From: Falsirhodobacter algicola
GTDB taxonomy: Bacteria > Pseudomonadota > Alphaproteobacteria > Rhodobacterales > Rhodobacteraceae
DNA length: 64,000 nucleotides
Assembly (NCBI RefSeq): GCF_018279165.1
Contig: NZ_CP047291.1
Span: 62,001-126,000 of the forward strand
Reading direction: 5' to 3'
Within the stretch, counting starts at the first letter, position 1, and every line of letters begins with the position of its first letter. Of the stretch, positions 43,377 through 51,345 are shown piece by piece. The notes under the pieces are model-generated. The model ran no database searches. It saw nothing but the letters and a program-made list of their open reading frames with translations, and was not told the origin of the DNA. Made by a program: the position numbers and the translations under genes.

Positions 43377-43940
43377 ATGACGAAGTTCGCCACGTTCGAC
43401 GAAACGAATGCCCCCGAGAAGTCGGTCCCGCTGATCCAGAAATCGAAGGCCGCCTTCGGCCGTCTGCCGGGCCTGCATTCGGTCATGGCGCAATCGCCGG
43501 CGCTGCTGGACGGGTATCAGGTGCTGCACCGCCTGTTCGCCGAAGAAACGACCTTCGACGCCGAGGAAAAGACCGTCGTCTGGCAGGCGATCAACGTCGC
43601 GCATGAATGCCACTACTGCGTTCCGGCCCATACCGGCATCGCAAAGGCGATGAAGGTCAGCGACGACATCTCCAACGCGCTGCGCGACGAGACGCCGCTG
43701 CCGACGCCGAAGCTGGAGGCGCTGCGCACCTTCACGCTGGTGATGCTGGACAGCCGTGGCCGCCCGACCGAAGAGCAGCTGCAAGCGTTCTACGACGCCG
43801 GTTACGGTGAAACGCAGGTGCTGGAGATCATCCTCGGCCTCGCGCAGAAGGTGATGAGCAACTACACCAACCACCTTGCCGACACGGATGTCGATGCGCC
43901 GATGAAGGCCTTCGACTGGACGCCGAAATCCAAGCGCTGA
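43377..43940 (+). CDS. Carboxymuconolactone decarboxylase-family (AhpD-like) protein
   Basis: 187-residue helical protein with the AhpD-type redox motif ECHYCVPAHTG (Cys78 and Cys81, with the nearby His), so a peroxidase or thiol-redox role is likelier than decarboxylation. The N-terminus FGRLPGLHSVMAQSPALLDGY and the second part LEIILGLAQKVMSNYTNHL are family-typical. GGAAGGAAACGAC precedes the ATG. It stands alone, diverging from its TetR gene, and ends in a strong terminator. Its expression would rise when the repressor senses its signal, perhaps an electrophile, which is an inference. Confidence 0.88.
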   Translation: MTKFATFDETNAPEKSVPLIQKSKAAFGRLPGLHSVMAQSPALLDGYQVLHRLFAEETTFDAEEKTVVWQAINVAHECHYCVPAHTGIAKAMKVSDDISNALRDETPLPTPKLEALRTFTLVMLDSRGRPTEEQLQAFYDAGYGETQVLEIILGLAQKVMSNYTNHLADTDVDAPMKAFDWTPKSKR

Positions 43941-43950
43941 TCGCGCGGGG

Positions 43951-43981
43951 TCTGCGGGGCGGTTGCCGCCCCGCAGATTTT
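43951..43981 (+). terminator. Rho-independent terminator of the AhpD-like gene
   Basis: TCTGCGGGGCGG (43951-43962) and CCGCCCCGCAGA (43966-43977) form a perfect 12-bp stem with the three-base loop TTG, followed by TTTTCG. It lies 10 bases after the gene. Confidence 0.85.
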
Positions 43982-43983
43982 CG

Positions 43984-45498
43984 TCAGACCAGATCGGCCG
44001 GCAGCAGCGCGGCCGGCAGGTTCTGATAGCAGACCGGACGCAGGAAGCGCCGGATCGACAGCGTCCCGACCGAGGTCGCGCCGAAATTGGTGCTGGCCGG
44101 ATAGGGACCGCCATGCACCATCGTGTCCGACACCTCCACCCCGGTGGGGAAGCCGTTGGCCAGAACCCGGCCCGCCATCGCTTCGAGCACGGGCATGAGC
44201 GGACGCGCCATCTCCACATCGCCATCATCGAGTTGCAGCGTCGCGGTCAGCTGACCGACGAAGCTGCGGGCGATCTCCAGCATCTGATCGGCGTCGCGCA
44301 CGCGGATCACGAGGCCGAGGGGGCCGAACACTTCTTCGGCCAGCGCATGATCGGCCAGCCAGTCGGCCGCCGTCACCTCGAAGAGGTGCGGACGCGCGGT
44401 GCGGCCTTCGGCGGTGTCGGCAAGGCGCGTGGCGACGCCCGCCGCCGAACCGACGCGCTTTGCGCCGTCATGGAAGGCGGTCGCCATGCCGTCGGTCAGC
44501 ATCACCTGCGCCGGAACGGCGGCCAGCGCCTTTTCGGCGGCATCGACGAAGGCATCGGCCTCCGGCCCGTCGATCACGATGGCGATGCCGGGATTGGTGC
44601 AGAACTGGCCCGCGCCCATCGCAAGGCTGGCGGCCCAGCCCGCACCGATCGCCGCGCCGCGGGCCGCGCAGGCCTCGGGCAGGACGAACATCGGGTTGAC
44701 GCTGCCCAGCTCGCCGAAGAACGGGATCGGTTCGGGGCGCGCGGCGCAGAGGTTGAACAGTGCCCGACCGCCGGTCAGGCTGCCGGTGAAGCCGACGGCC
44801 TTGATGCGCGGATCGGTGACCAGCGCCTCGCCGACATCGCGGCGGCCGCCCTGCACGAGGCTGAAGATGCCCGGATCCATGCCGAGCGCCTCGATCGCGG
44901 CGACGACGGCATCGCCCACGATCTCCCCGGTGCCGGGATGGGCGCTGTGGCCCTTCACGACGACGGGGCAGCCGGCGGCCAGCGCCGCAGCGGTGTCGCC
45001 CCCCGCCACCGAGAAGGCGAGCGGGAAGTTCGACGCGCCGAACACCGCCACCGGACCGACGGGACGCTGCATCATGCGCAGGTCCGGGCGGGGCAGGGGC
45101 GCGCGGTCCGGCAGGGCCGGATCATGGCGGCGGTCCAGATAATCGCCCGCACGAATGTGCGATGCAAAGAGGCGCAGTTGCCCCGTGGTGCGCGCCCGTT
45201 CGCCCTGAAGGCGGGCGGGGGGCAGGCCGGTTTCGGCGCTGCCGCAGGCGGTGATCGCATCGCCCCGCGCGTCGATCTGATCGGCGATCGCCTCCAGAAG
45301 GGCGGCGCGCTGCTCGCGGGTGGTGGCGGCGAAACCTTGGGCGGCGGCCTTGGCGGCGGCGCAGGCCTCGTCCACCAGCGCGGGCGTTCCGACCGAGAAA
45401 TCGGCCCCCGGCCCTTCGGCCGGAGAGGAACGGAACGTCGCCTCGGTGGAGCGGCGCTGGCCGGCGATCAGATGGGCACCGTGGAATTCATAGCTCAT
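43984..45498 (-). CDS. 2-ketoglutarate-semialdehyde-type aldehyde dehydrogenase
   Basis: 504-residue NADP-type aldehyde dehydrogenase. FGASNFPLAFSVAGGDTAAALAAGCPVVVKGH (in short runs), the glutamate in PFFGELGSVNP, and the catalytic cysteine in GAGQFCTNPG are the signature of ketoglutarate-semialdehyde dehydrogenases acting in glucarate, galactarate and pentose oxidation. The ATG at 45498 lies two bases from the RraA-like stop; the longer frame to 45639 is discarded. As the last gene of the tctCBA operon it may make 2-ketoglutarate from a sugar acid brought in by the transporter. No KDG or arabonate dehydratase is nearby, so this is tentative. Confidence 0.87.
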   Translation of the reverse strand: MSYEFHGAHLIAGQRRSTEATFRSSPAEGPGADFSVGTPALVDEACAAAKAAAQGFAATTREQRAALLEAIADQIDARGDAITACGSAETGLPPARLQGERARTTGQLRLFASHIRAGDYLDRRHDPALPDRAPLPRPDLRMMQRPVGPVAVFGASNFPLAFSVAGGDTAAALAAGCPVVVKGHSAHPGTGEIVGDAVVAAIEALGMDPGIFSLVQGGRRDVGEALVTDPRIKAVGFTGSLTGGRALFNLCAARPEPIPFFGELGSVNPMFVLPEACAARGAAIGAGWAASLAMGAGQFCTNPGIAIVIDGPEADAFVDAAEKALAAVPAQVMLTDGMATAFHDGAKRVGSAAGVATRLADTAEGRTARPHLFEVTAADWLADHALAEEVFGPLGLVIRVRDADQMLEIARSFVGQLTATLQLDDGDVEMARPLMPVLEAMAGRVLANGFPTGVEVSDTMVHGGPYPASTNFGATSVGTLSIRRFLRPVCYQNLPAALLPADLV

Positions 45499-45500
45499 GT

Positions 45501-46226
45501 TCAGCGTCCCGTCCGTTCGCGCCATTCGGCATATTTCGTGAGGCTTTCGTCGTCGGTGGCCGGATAGAGGCCGATGATCCCGGCGCCGTTCTGCACCTGC
45601 TCCAGCACGAAGTCCTCGAAGGATTCCATGCCGGTGCATTCCTCGGCGATCTCGTCGGCGAGGTGGGCGGGGATGACCATCACGCCATCGCCGTCACCCA
45701 GCATCACATCGCCCGGAAAGACCGGCGCATCGCCGCAGGAGATGGGAACGTTGATCTCGATCGCTTCGTGCAGCGTCAGGTTGGTCGGGGCCGAGGGACG
45801 GGCGAAATAGGCCGGCATGTCCAGCTCGGCGATGCCCGCCGCGTCGCGTACGCCGCCATCCGACACGACACCCGCCGCGCCGCGTTTGGCCAGACGCGTG
45901 ATCAGAATCGAACCGGCGGTGGCCGCGCGGCTGTCCTTGCGCGCATCCATCACCAGCACCTGACCGGGGGGGCAGGTTTCGATCGCGACGCGCTGCTTGT
46001 GGCCACGATCGCGGAAGGCGGTGATGGGGTTGCGATCTTCGCGCGCGGGAATGTAGCGCAGGGTGAAGGCCTGGCCGACCATCGTCACCGGCTTCCGCTC
46101 CACCGGGACGACGCCCTGCACGAACTGATTGCGCAGCCCCCGCTTGTAGAGCGCGGTGGCGACGGAGGCGGTAGACACCTTCATCAGCTTCGCGCGGGTT
46201 TCGTCGGACAAGATGTAATCGGACAT
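45501..46226 (-). CDS. RraA-like / HMG aldolase-family protein
   Basis: 241-residue RraA-fold protein (formerly annotated as a demethylmenaquinone methyltransferase). Motifs are STASVATALYKRGLRN, GQAFTLRYIPA, VLVMDARKD, GAAGVVSDGGVRDAAGI with the metal-binding Arg-Asp, and PGDVMLGDGDGVMVIPAHLA. Family members cleave 4-hydroxy-4-methyl-2-oxoglutarate-like or other keto acids or inhibit RNase E; in this metabolic operon a lyase or aldolase role is favoured. The ATG at 46226 has GAGG about 10 bases upstream. It follows tctA by 91 bases and precedes the aldehyde dehydrogenase. Confidence 0.85.
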   Translation of the reverse strand: MSDYILSDETRAKLMKVSTASVATALYKRGLRNQFVQGVVPVERKPVTMVGQAFTLRYIPAREDRNPITAFRDRGHKQRVAIETCPPGQVLVMDARKDSRAATAGSILITRLAKRGAAGVVSDGGVRDAAGIAELDMPAYFARPSAPTNLTLHEAIEINVPISCGDAPVFPGDVMLGDGDGVMVIPAHLADEIAEECTGMESFEDFVLEQVQNGAGIIGLYPATDDESLTKYAEWRERTGR

Positions 46227-46279
46227 GTCTAGCATCCTCGAATGAGGCTCCCTTGAGGCGGACAATGTGTGATGCGTCG

Positions 46280-46307
46280 CCCGCCGGTGCCGCAGGGGCC
46301 CGGCGGG
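46280..46307 (-). other. Intercistronic stem-loop after tctA
   Basis: CCCGCCGG (46280-46287) and CCGGCGGG (46300-46307) form an 8-bp GC stem in the 91-base gap between tctA and the RraA-like gene. There is no T-run, so it may stabilise or attenuate the message rather than end it. Confidence 0.4.
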
Positions 46308-46317
46308 TGCGCGCGGA

Positions 46318-47826
46318 TCAGTGGTCGCGGGCGGCGCGGCGGCCGCGCACGGCACCAAGGATCGACAGGCCCCAGATCAGCAGCACGCAGATCCCGAGAC
46401 CGGCCGCGATCGGGCGTTCGAAGAAGGCCAGCAGGTCGCCGTTCGATTTGATCATGGAGGTCATGAACATCCGCTCGAACATCGGGCCGAGCACGAGGCC
46501 GAGGATGATCGGCGCCACGGGGAAGCCGTTCTCCTCCATCAGCCAGCCCAGAAGGCCGATCGCCAGCATGATGATGATCCCGAAGACCGAGTTGGTCATG
46601 GCGAAGGCGCCGACGATGCACAGGCTCATCACGATGGGCAGCAGCACGCGCGGCGGCACGCGCAGCACCTGCTTGGCCGCCTTCACGGCCGTCCAGCCGA
46701 GCGGCACCATCATCAGCGTCGTCACGATGAAGATCATGAACACGGCATAGATCAGCTGCGGGTTCTGGATGAACACGGTCGGCCCCGGATTCATGCCCTT
46801 CATATAGAGCACGCCGATCACGATCGCGGTCACGCTGTCGCCCGGAATCCCGAAGACGAGCGCCGGGATCCACGAGCCGCCGACCGCGGCGTTGTTCGCA
46901 GCCGAGGCATCGACCAGCCCTTCGACATGGCCGGTGCCGTATTTCTGCGGCGTGCGCGAAAAGCGTTTGGACACCGCATAGGACATCCATGCCGCGATGT
47001 CGGCCCCCGCGCCCGGCAGCGCGCCGATCAGCACACCCATGAGCGAGCCGCGGGCGATGTTCTTGGGATGGCGGCGCACGATGCCGCCCACGCCCTTGAA
47101 CAGCGGGCCGTTATAGGGGGGCATGTCGACGGTGGTGCTCTTGGCGTGCAGGCGGATGACGCCGCGCATCACCTCGGCCAAGGCGAAGAGACCGATCATC
47201 GCCGGAATGAACTCGATCCCGGCCAGAAGATCCTGCTGCCCGAAGGTGAAGCGCGGAACGCCCGTCGTCGGATCGAGGCCGACGGTGGCCAGCGTCAGAC
47301 CGATCAGCAGCGCAATCCCGGCCTTCAGCGGATCGCCCGAAGACACGAAGATGGCGCAGGAGAGGCCGAGCGTCGCCAGCCAGAAATATTCGTACGAGGT
47401 GAAGCGCAGCGCGAATTCCGCCAGCATGGGCGCGGCCACGATCAAGACGCCGATCCCGATCAGACCGCCGATGCAGGAGACGATCAGGTTCGTGCCGAGC
47501 GCCTCGTTCAGGCGGCCCTGCAGGGTCAGCCGGTAGCTGTCCTCCACATAGGCGGCGGAGGCGGGGGTGCCGGGAATGCGCAGCAGCGCGCCCGGAATGT
47601 CGCCGGCGAAGATCGCCATGCCGCTGGCCGACACGATGGCGGCCAGTGCGGGGATCGGATCCATGAAGAAGGTGAGCGGCACCAAGAGCGCGACCGCCAT
47701 CGTGGCCGTCAGGCCGGGCATCGCGCCGACGAACATGCCGAACGCCCCCGCCAGCAGCGCCGTCAGCAGCACCTGCGGATCGAGGACGAGCTGCAACGCC
47801 TGAAGGATGATGTCGAAGCTGGCCAT
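46318..47826 (-). CDS. tctA: Tripartite tricarboxylate transporter, large membrane subunit TctA
   Basis: 502-residue inner-membrane protein with about 11-12 helices. The TctA blocks FGMFVGAMPGLTATMAVALL near residue 30, GDIPGALLRIPGTPASAAYVED, GSLMGVLIGALPGAGADIAAWMSY and NAAVGGSWIPALVFGIPGDSVTA (short runs) are fully present. It forms the channel with TctB, driven by the ion gradient. The ATG at 47826 lies just after the tctB stop. The transported acid is set by TctC and cannot be read, but the following RraA-like and aldehyde dehydrogenase genes suggest a sugar or keto acid. Confidence 0.94.
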   Translation of the reverse strand: MASFDIILQALQLVLDPQVLLTALLAGAFGMFVGAMPGLTATMAVALLVPLTFFMDPIPALAAIVSASGMAIFAGDIPGALLRIPGTPASAAYVEDSYRLTLQGRLNEALGTNLIVSCIGGLIGIGVLIVAAPMLAEFALRFTSYEYFWLATLGLSCAIFVSSGDPLKAGIALLIGLTLATVGLDPTTGVPRFTFGQQDLLAGIEFIPAMIGLFALAEVMRGVIRLHAKSTTVDMPPYNGPLFKGVGGIVRRHPKNIARGSLMGVLIGALPGAGADIAAWMSYAVSKRFSRTPQKYGTGHVEGLVDASAANNAAVGGSWIPALVFGIPGDSVTAIVIGVLYMKGMNPGPTVFIQNPQLIYAVFMIFIVTTLMMVPLGWTAVKAAKQVLRVPPRVLLPIVMSLCIVGAFAMTNSVFGIIIMLAIGLLGWLMEENGFPVAPIILGLVLGPMFERMFMTSMIKSNGDLLAFFERPIAAGLGICVLLIWGLSILGAVRGRRAARDH

Positions 47827-47827
47827 A

Positions 47828-48301
47828 TCAGAGCACTCCGTCGAGGAAGCCGCGGGGCAGGGGAACACGCAGAAGGCCCGCGAACAGCCACCAGCACGCC
47901 AGAGTGGTGCCGATCGCCAGCACCACCGCCACCCAAGGCCGCAGACGCAGCGTCAGGAACAGCACGCTGAGCGCGACGATGGACACGGGCAGATAGCCGA
48001 TGCGCGGCGTCAGCCAGATATGGGCCGCCACGTTGCCGATCACGGCCAGAAGCGCCGGGGCGCCCCCGTCCTTCAGATCGGCCTGAAGCGCCAGAAGGGG
48101 CCCACCGGCGGTGCGCCGGGCGCGCAGGTCGCGCAGCACCAGCATCACCCCCGCGATCATGAAGCCGACCGCCAGAATCGACGGCAGCAGCGCCGCGCCA
48201 TAGGGCTGGCCGCCGAAGCTCGGGAAATGCGCGGCCTGCCAGAACATGACAGCGCCGAGGCATAGGAAAAAACCGCCCAGAAGGGCGTCGGTGATCTTCA
48301 T
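47828..48301 (-). CDS. tctB: Tripartite tricarboxylate transporter, small membrane subunit TctB
   Basis: 157-residue protein with four hydrophobic helices and the family opening DALLGGFFLCLGAVMFWQA, then AALLPSILAVGFMIAGVML and WLTPRIGYLPVSIVALSVLFLTLRL (in short runs). This is the small membrane subunit of the TTT system. It lies between tctC and tctA in the usual CBA order. The start is ATG at 48301, with GGGGGATCC upstream on the coding strand. Confidence 0.9.
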   Translation of the reverse strand: MKITDALLGGFFLCLGAVMFWQAAHFPSFGGQPYGAALLPSILAVGFMIAGVMLVLRDLRARRTAGGPLLALQADLKDGGAPALLAVIGNVAAHIWLTPRIGYLPVSIVALSVLFLTLRLRPWVAVVLAIGTTLACWWLFAGLLRVPLPRGFLDGVL

Positions 48302-48324
48302 GGATCCCCCCGGAATGTGTCAGG

Positions 48325-48351
48325 CCGGCCGAAGCGGAACGCCCCGGCCGG
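48325..48351 (-). other. Stem-loop between tctC and tctB
   Basis: CCGGCCG (48325-48331) and CGGCCGG (48345-48351) flank a 13-base loop in the 60-base gap after tctC. Such hairpins often let the binding protein be made in excess over the membrane subunits. There is no T-run. Confidence 0.4.
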
Positions 48352-48361
48352 ACATGGGCGC

Positions 48362-49360
48362 TTAGCCTTGGATCAGGCCTGCGGCGGCCATGGTCTTGGC
48401 CAGTTGCTCATCGGCTTCGGCCATCATCTGCTCGTGCGCCTGCGGGTCGAGATAGGTGATGTTGAACCCGCGGCCGTTCATGAAGTCCACGAATTCGGGA
48501 TCGACCGCGATCTCGGCCAGGGCGGCGGCAACCTTGTCGGCGGCCTCCTGCGGCATGTCCTTGGGGCCGCACACGCCGCGCCACGTCGCCAGCGAGAAAT
48601 CGCCCGCGTCGCTTTCGATCAGCGTCGGCACGTCGGGATGGCTGCTGGCGCGTTCGGAGCCCATCAGCGCCACGTTCACGGCGCGGCCCGCATCGACCAT
48701 CGCCTTCGTTTCGCCCAGCGACACGGTCACGATGTCGATCCCGCCGGCGATCAGGTCCTGCATGGCCGGGGCCGAGCCTTCGGACGGCACCCAAGTGACA
48801 TGGTTGCCCTCGAGCCCCAGCGATTGCAGCCAACCGACGAGCGCGAGGTGCCAGATGCCGCCCTGCGAGGTGCCGGACGCCTTGAACGTGCCCGGTTTGG
48901 AGGTGCGGATCGCCTCGGTCAGGCTGGCGATGTCGGTGTAGTCCGACCGCGAGGAGACGGTGATCGCCGGGCTGTCGGCGTTCATCAGACCGAGCGGGGT
49001 GTAATCCTCGTAGGTCAGCTGCGTCAGGCCGAGGTGGTGCATCATCGCGATCTCCACCGTGACGAGGCCCAGCGTATAGCCGTCGGCCGGGGCGGTGGCG
49101 ATGGCCGAATGGCCGATCACGCCGGCGCCGCCCGTGCGGTTCACCACGTTGAAGGGCTGGCCGAGGCGACGCTCCAGCAGGGCCGAGATGATGCGGCCGC
49201 AGGCATCGCTGCCGCCGCCCGCGCCCCACGGCACGATCATCGTGACGGGACGGGTCGGGTAATCGGCCGCCCATGCCGGGGCCGAGACGAGGGCCATGGC
49301 CGACGTCGCGGCGGCCCCCTTCAGCAGACCGCGACGGGTCAGGCTTGCGAAATCAGTCAT
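48362..49360 (-). CDS. tctC: Tripartite tricarboxylate transporter substrate-binding protein TctC
   Basis: 332-residue periplasmic receptor. The leader has a twin-arginine-like motif (LTRRGLLKGAAATSAMALVSAPAWA in short runs), suggesting Tat export. The mature part shows YPTRPVTMIVPWGAGGGSDACGR, FNVVNRTGGAGVIGH, SKPGTFKASGTSQGG and the WRGVCGPKDMP block of TctC/Bug proteins. GGGAGGATACC precedes the ATG at 49360. It starts the tctCBA-rraA-aldehyde dehydrogenase operon and diverges from the Gfo/Idh gene. Confidence 0.93.
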   Translation of the reverse strand: MTDFASLTRRGLLKGAAATSAMALVSAPAWAADYPTRPVTMIVPWGAGGGSDACGRIISALLERRLGQPFNVVNRTGGAGVIGHSAIATAPADGYTLGLVTVEIAMMHHLGLTQLTYEDYTPLGLMNADSPAITVSSRSDYTDIASLTEAIRTSKPGTFKASGTSQGGIWHLALVGWLQSLGLEGNHVTWVPSEGSAPAMQDLIAGGIDIVTVSLGETKAMVDAGRAVNVALMGSERASSHPDVPTLIESDAGDFSLATWRGVCGPKDMPQEAADKVAAALAEIAVDPEFVDFMNGRGFNITYLDPQAHEQMMAEADEQLAKTMAAAGLIQG

Positions 49361-49503
49361 GGTATCCTCCCACAAAAGAACAGGTCCGCATCGGGACCGA
49401 TGGTACGAACAGCGGCCTCACACCCGATGCCCGTCAGTCGAATCGCCCGGCCTCCCCCGAGCGTGGACACGATAAGGCCCGGCTTTCGCCGAGAGCCGTT
49501 ACC

Positions 49504-49545
49504 GATTTGTCATGATTTGTAAGATCGCTGGCTTGATGTGTCAAG
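49504..49545. promoter_or_regulatory. Repeats in the tctC/oxidoreductase divergent region
   Basis: GATTTGT occurs twice with a 10-base period (49504-49510 and 49514-49520), followed by the inverted repeat CTTGA-TGTG-TCAAG (49532-49545). This 234-base divergent region holds promoters for both operons; the GntR gene at 50623 is a likely user of these sites. The role is inferred from position only. Confidence 0.4.
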
Positions 49546-49594
49546 ATTGTTCATTTACACCCCAAGGCCACCACAAGGCGGAGGAGGCTCGACG

Positions 49595-50596
49595 GTGGCA
49601 CAGCACGATCTCAGTGTCGCGATTACAGGGGCAGGGGCAATCAGCGAATTTCACCTCAAGGGGTGGCAGGCCCAGCATGGCGTGACGCTTGCGGCCATCT
49701 GCGATCCCGACCGCGCCAAGGCGCAGGCCCAGGCCGATCGCTTCGGCATTCCGCAGGTCTTCACCGACATGGCCGAGATGCTGGACGCCGTGCGCCCGGA
49801 TGCGGTGGACATCATCACCCCCGTGGCGAGCCATGCCCCGCTGGTGCGTCAGGCCGCCGATCGCGGCGTGCATGTGATGTGCCAAAAGCCGATGACCCCG
49901 ACCGTCGCCGAGGCCGAGGCCCTGATCGCCGATGTCGGCGAGCGTGTGCGCTTCATGGTCCATGAGAACTACCGCTATCGCCCGCATTACGCCGAACTCG
50001 CCCGCCGGATGGCGGATGGCGAGGTGGGCCGCCTGCGCCATGCGCGGCTGACGGTGCGCGCCTCGGCAGTGCTGGATTATCCGGGCCGCACGCCGTTCCT
50101 GCTCAACCGGCAGCCCTATCTGGCCGATTTCCGCCGCCTTCTGGTGTTCGAGGTGCTGATCCACCATCTCGATGCGCTGCGCGCGATCCTCGGCGAGATG
50201 GAGGTGGTCAGCGCCACGCTCGACCGGATGAACCCCGCCCTTGCGGGCGAGGATGTCGCCTTGATCCAACTGCGCTCGGCCGATGGGGCGCTGGTGGTGA
50301 TCGATGCCGACATCGCGGCCCCCGGCCATCCGCCGCTGCCCGCCGACCGGCTGGAACTCTTGGGCGAGGCCGATACCGTCATCTACGACCGCGACCGCAT
50401 CACCCGCCTGTCCAGCCCCGAGGACGTGTCGCTGCACGATCTGACGGCGAACTATCAGGCGTGCTTCACCGGGGCCGTCACCGATTTCGTCGAGGGGCTG
50501 CGCACCGGGCGTCCGTTCCAGACCGATCGTCTGGACAACCTGCGCACCCTGAAGCTAATGGAGGGGATCTATCGCGCGGCGGGCGTGGAGATTTGA
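49595..50596 (+). CDS. Gfo/Idh/MocA-family oxidoreductase
   Basis: 333-residue NAD(P)-dependent sugar or sugar-acid dehydrogenase. The N-terminal Rossmann fold (VAITGAGAISEFHLKGWQ), AAICDPDRAKAQAQADRFG, the conserved CQKPMTPTVAEAEAL (EKP-like, with Gln for Glu) and HENYRYRPHY in the catalytic part are seen. The start is GTG at 49595, with GGAGGAGG seven bases before it; the ATG at 49538 would add 19 unlike residues. The EKP motif reads QKP, which is a common variant. It is followed by, and slightly overlaps or abuts, the GntR gene. Confidence 0.85.
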   Translation: MAQHDLSVAITGAGAISEFHLKGWQAQHGVTLAAICDPDRAKAQAQADRFGIPQVFTDMAEMLDAVRPDAVDIITPVASHAPLVRQAADRGVHVMCQKPMTPTVAEAEALIADVGERVRFMVHENYRYRPHYAELARRMADGEVGRLRHARLTVRASAVLDYPGRTPFLLNRQPYLADFRRLLVFEVLIHHLDALRAILGEMEVVSATLDRMNPALAGEDVALIQLRSADGALVVIDADIAAPGHPPLPADRLELLGEADTVIYDRDRITRLSSPEDVSLHDLTANYQACFTGAVTDFVEGLRTGRPFQTDRLDNLRTLKLMEGIYRAAGVEI

Positions 50597-50622
50597 TCCA
50601 GAAGGCACGGGAGATCAACAGT

Positions 50623-51318
50623 TTGAACGGGAGCGGACGTCCGACACTGGCGGATCAGGTTTACGATCAGCTTCTGGGTCAGATCACCGATGAGACCTAT
50701 GCCGTTCACGCGCGCCTGCCCAACGAGGATGCACTGGCCCATGCCTTCGGGGTGTCGCGGCCGGTGATCCGCAGCGCGCTGGCGCGGCTGCGCACCGACG
50801 GCATCATCCAGTCGCGGCGCGGTTCGGGCAGCTATGTGACGCGCCGCCCGGACCGGCAGGTCATCAGCTTCGTGCCGCTCGGCTCCATCTCCGACATCCA
50901 GAAATGCTACGAGTTCCGCATCGATCTTGAGGGGGCGGCCGCCGCATGGGCCGCCCGCCGCCGCGACGATCGCGATCTGGAGCGGATGGAAGAGGCCTAT
51001 CGCGAGCTGGAGGCGAATTATCAGCAGCGCGAGCCGGGGATCGACGCCGACCAGCGCCTGCACCTCGCCATCGCCGAGGCCAGCAAGAACGGCTTCTTCG
51101 TGACGATGCTGCAATCGCTCGGCCCGCAGATCGCGTTCGGGGTGAAGCTGTCGCGATCGCTCACGATGCTGGGGGTGCCGCTGCGGCAGGAAACGGTGCT
51201 GGCCGAACATCGCGCCGTCGTGGCGGCGATCCGCGACCGCGATCCGGTCACGGCGGAGCGGGCGATGCGCGATCACATCTCGGCGGCGAAGAACCGCATG
51301 TTCGTCGGCGAAGAATAG
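50623..51318 (+). CDS. GntR-family (FCD) transcriptional regulator
   Basis: About 231 residues. The winged helix starts with TLADQVYDQLLGQITDETYAVHARLPNEDALAHAFGVSRPVIRSALARLRTDG (short runs), then an FCD domain with FRIDLEGAAAAWAARR and the metal or acid-binding His in HLAIAEASKNGFFV and AEHRAVVAAIRDRD. There is no ATG at the N-terminus: TTG at 50623 has GGAG nine bases upstream, and another TTG at 50593 overlaps the previous stop; the former is chosen. It probably regulates the nearby oxidoreductase, manD or tct genes. Confidence 0.82.
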   Translation: MNGSGRPTLADQVYDQLLGQITDETYAVHARLPNEDALAHAFGVSRPVIRSALARLRTDGIIQSRRGSGSYVTRRPDRQVISFVPLGSISDIQKCYEFRIDLEGAAAAWAARRRDDRDLERMEEAYRELEANYQQREPGIDADQRLHLAIAEASKNGFFVTMLQSLGPQIAFGVKLSRSLTMLGVPLRQETVLAEHRAVVAAIRDRDPVTAERAMRDHISAAKNRMFVGEE

Positions 51319-51338
51319 GGCGGCCCACCGGGCCGCCC
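51318..51338. terminator. Hairpin between convergent GntR and manD genes
   Basis: GGGCGGCCC (51318-51326) and GGGCCGCCC (51330-51338) form a perfect 9-bp stem with a three-base loop, overlapping the GntR stop. It may serve both strands; no T-run follows. Confidence 0.5.
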
Positions 51339-51345
51339 CCCACGA

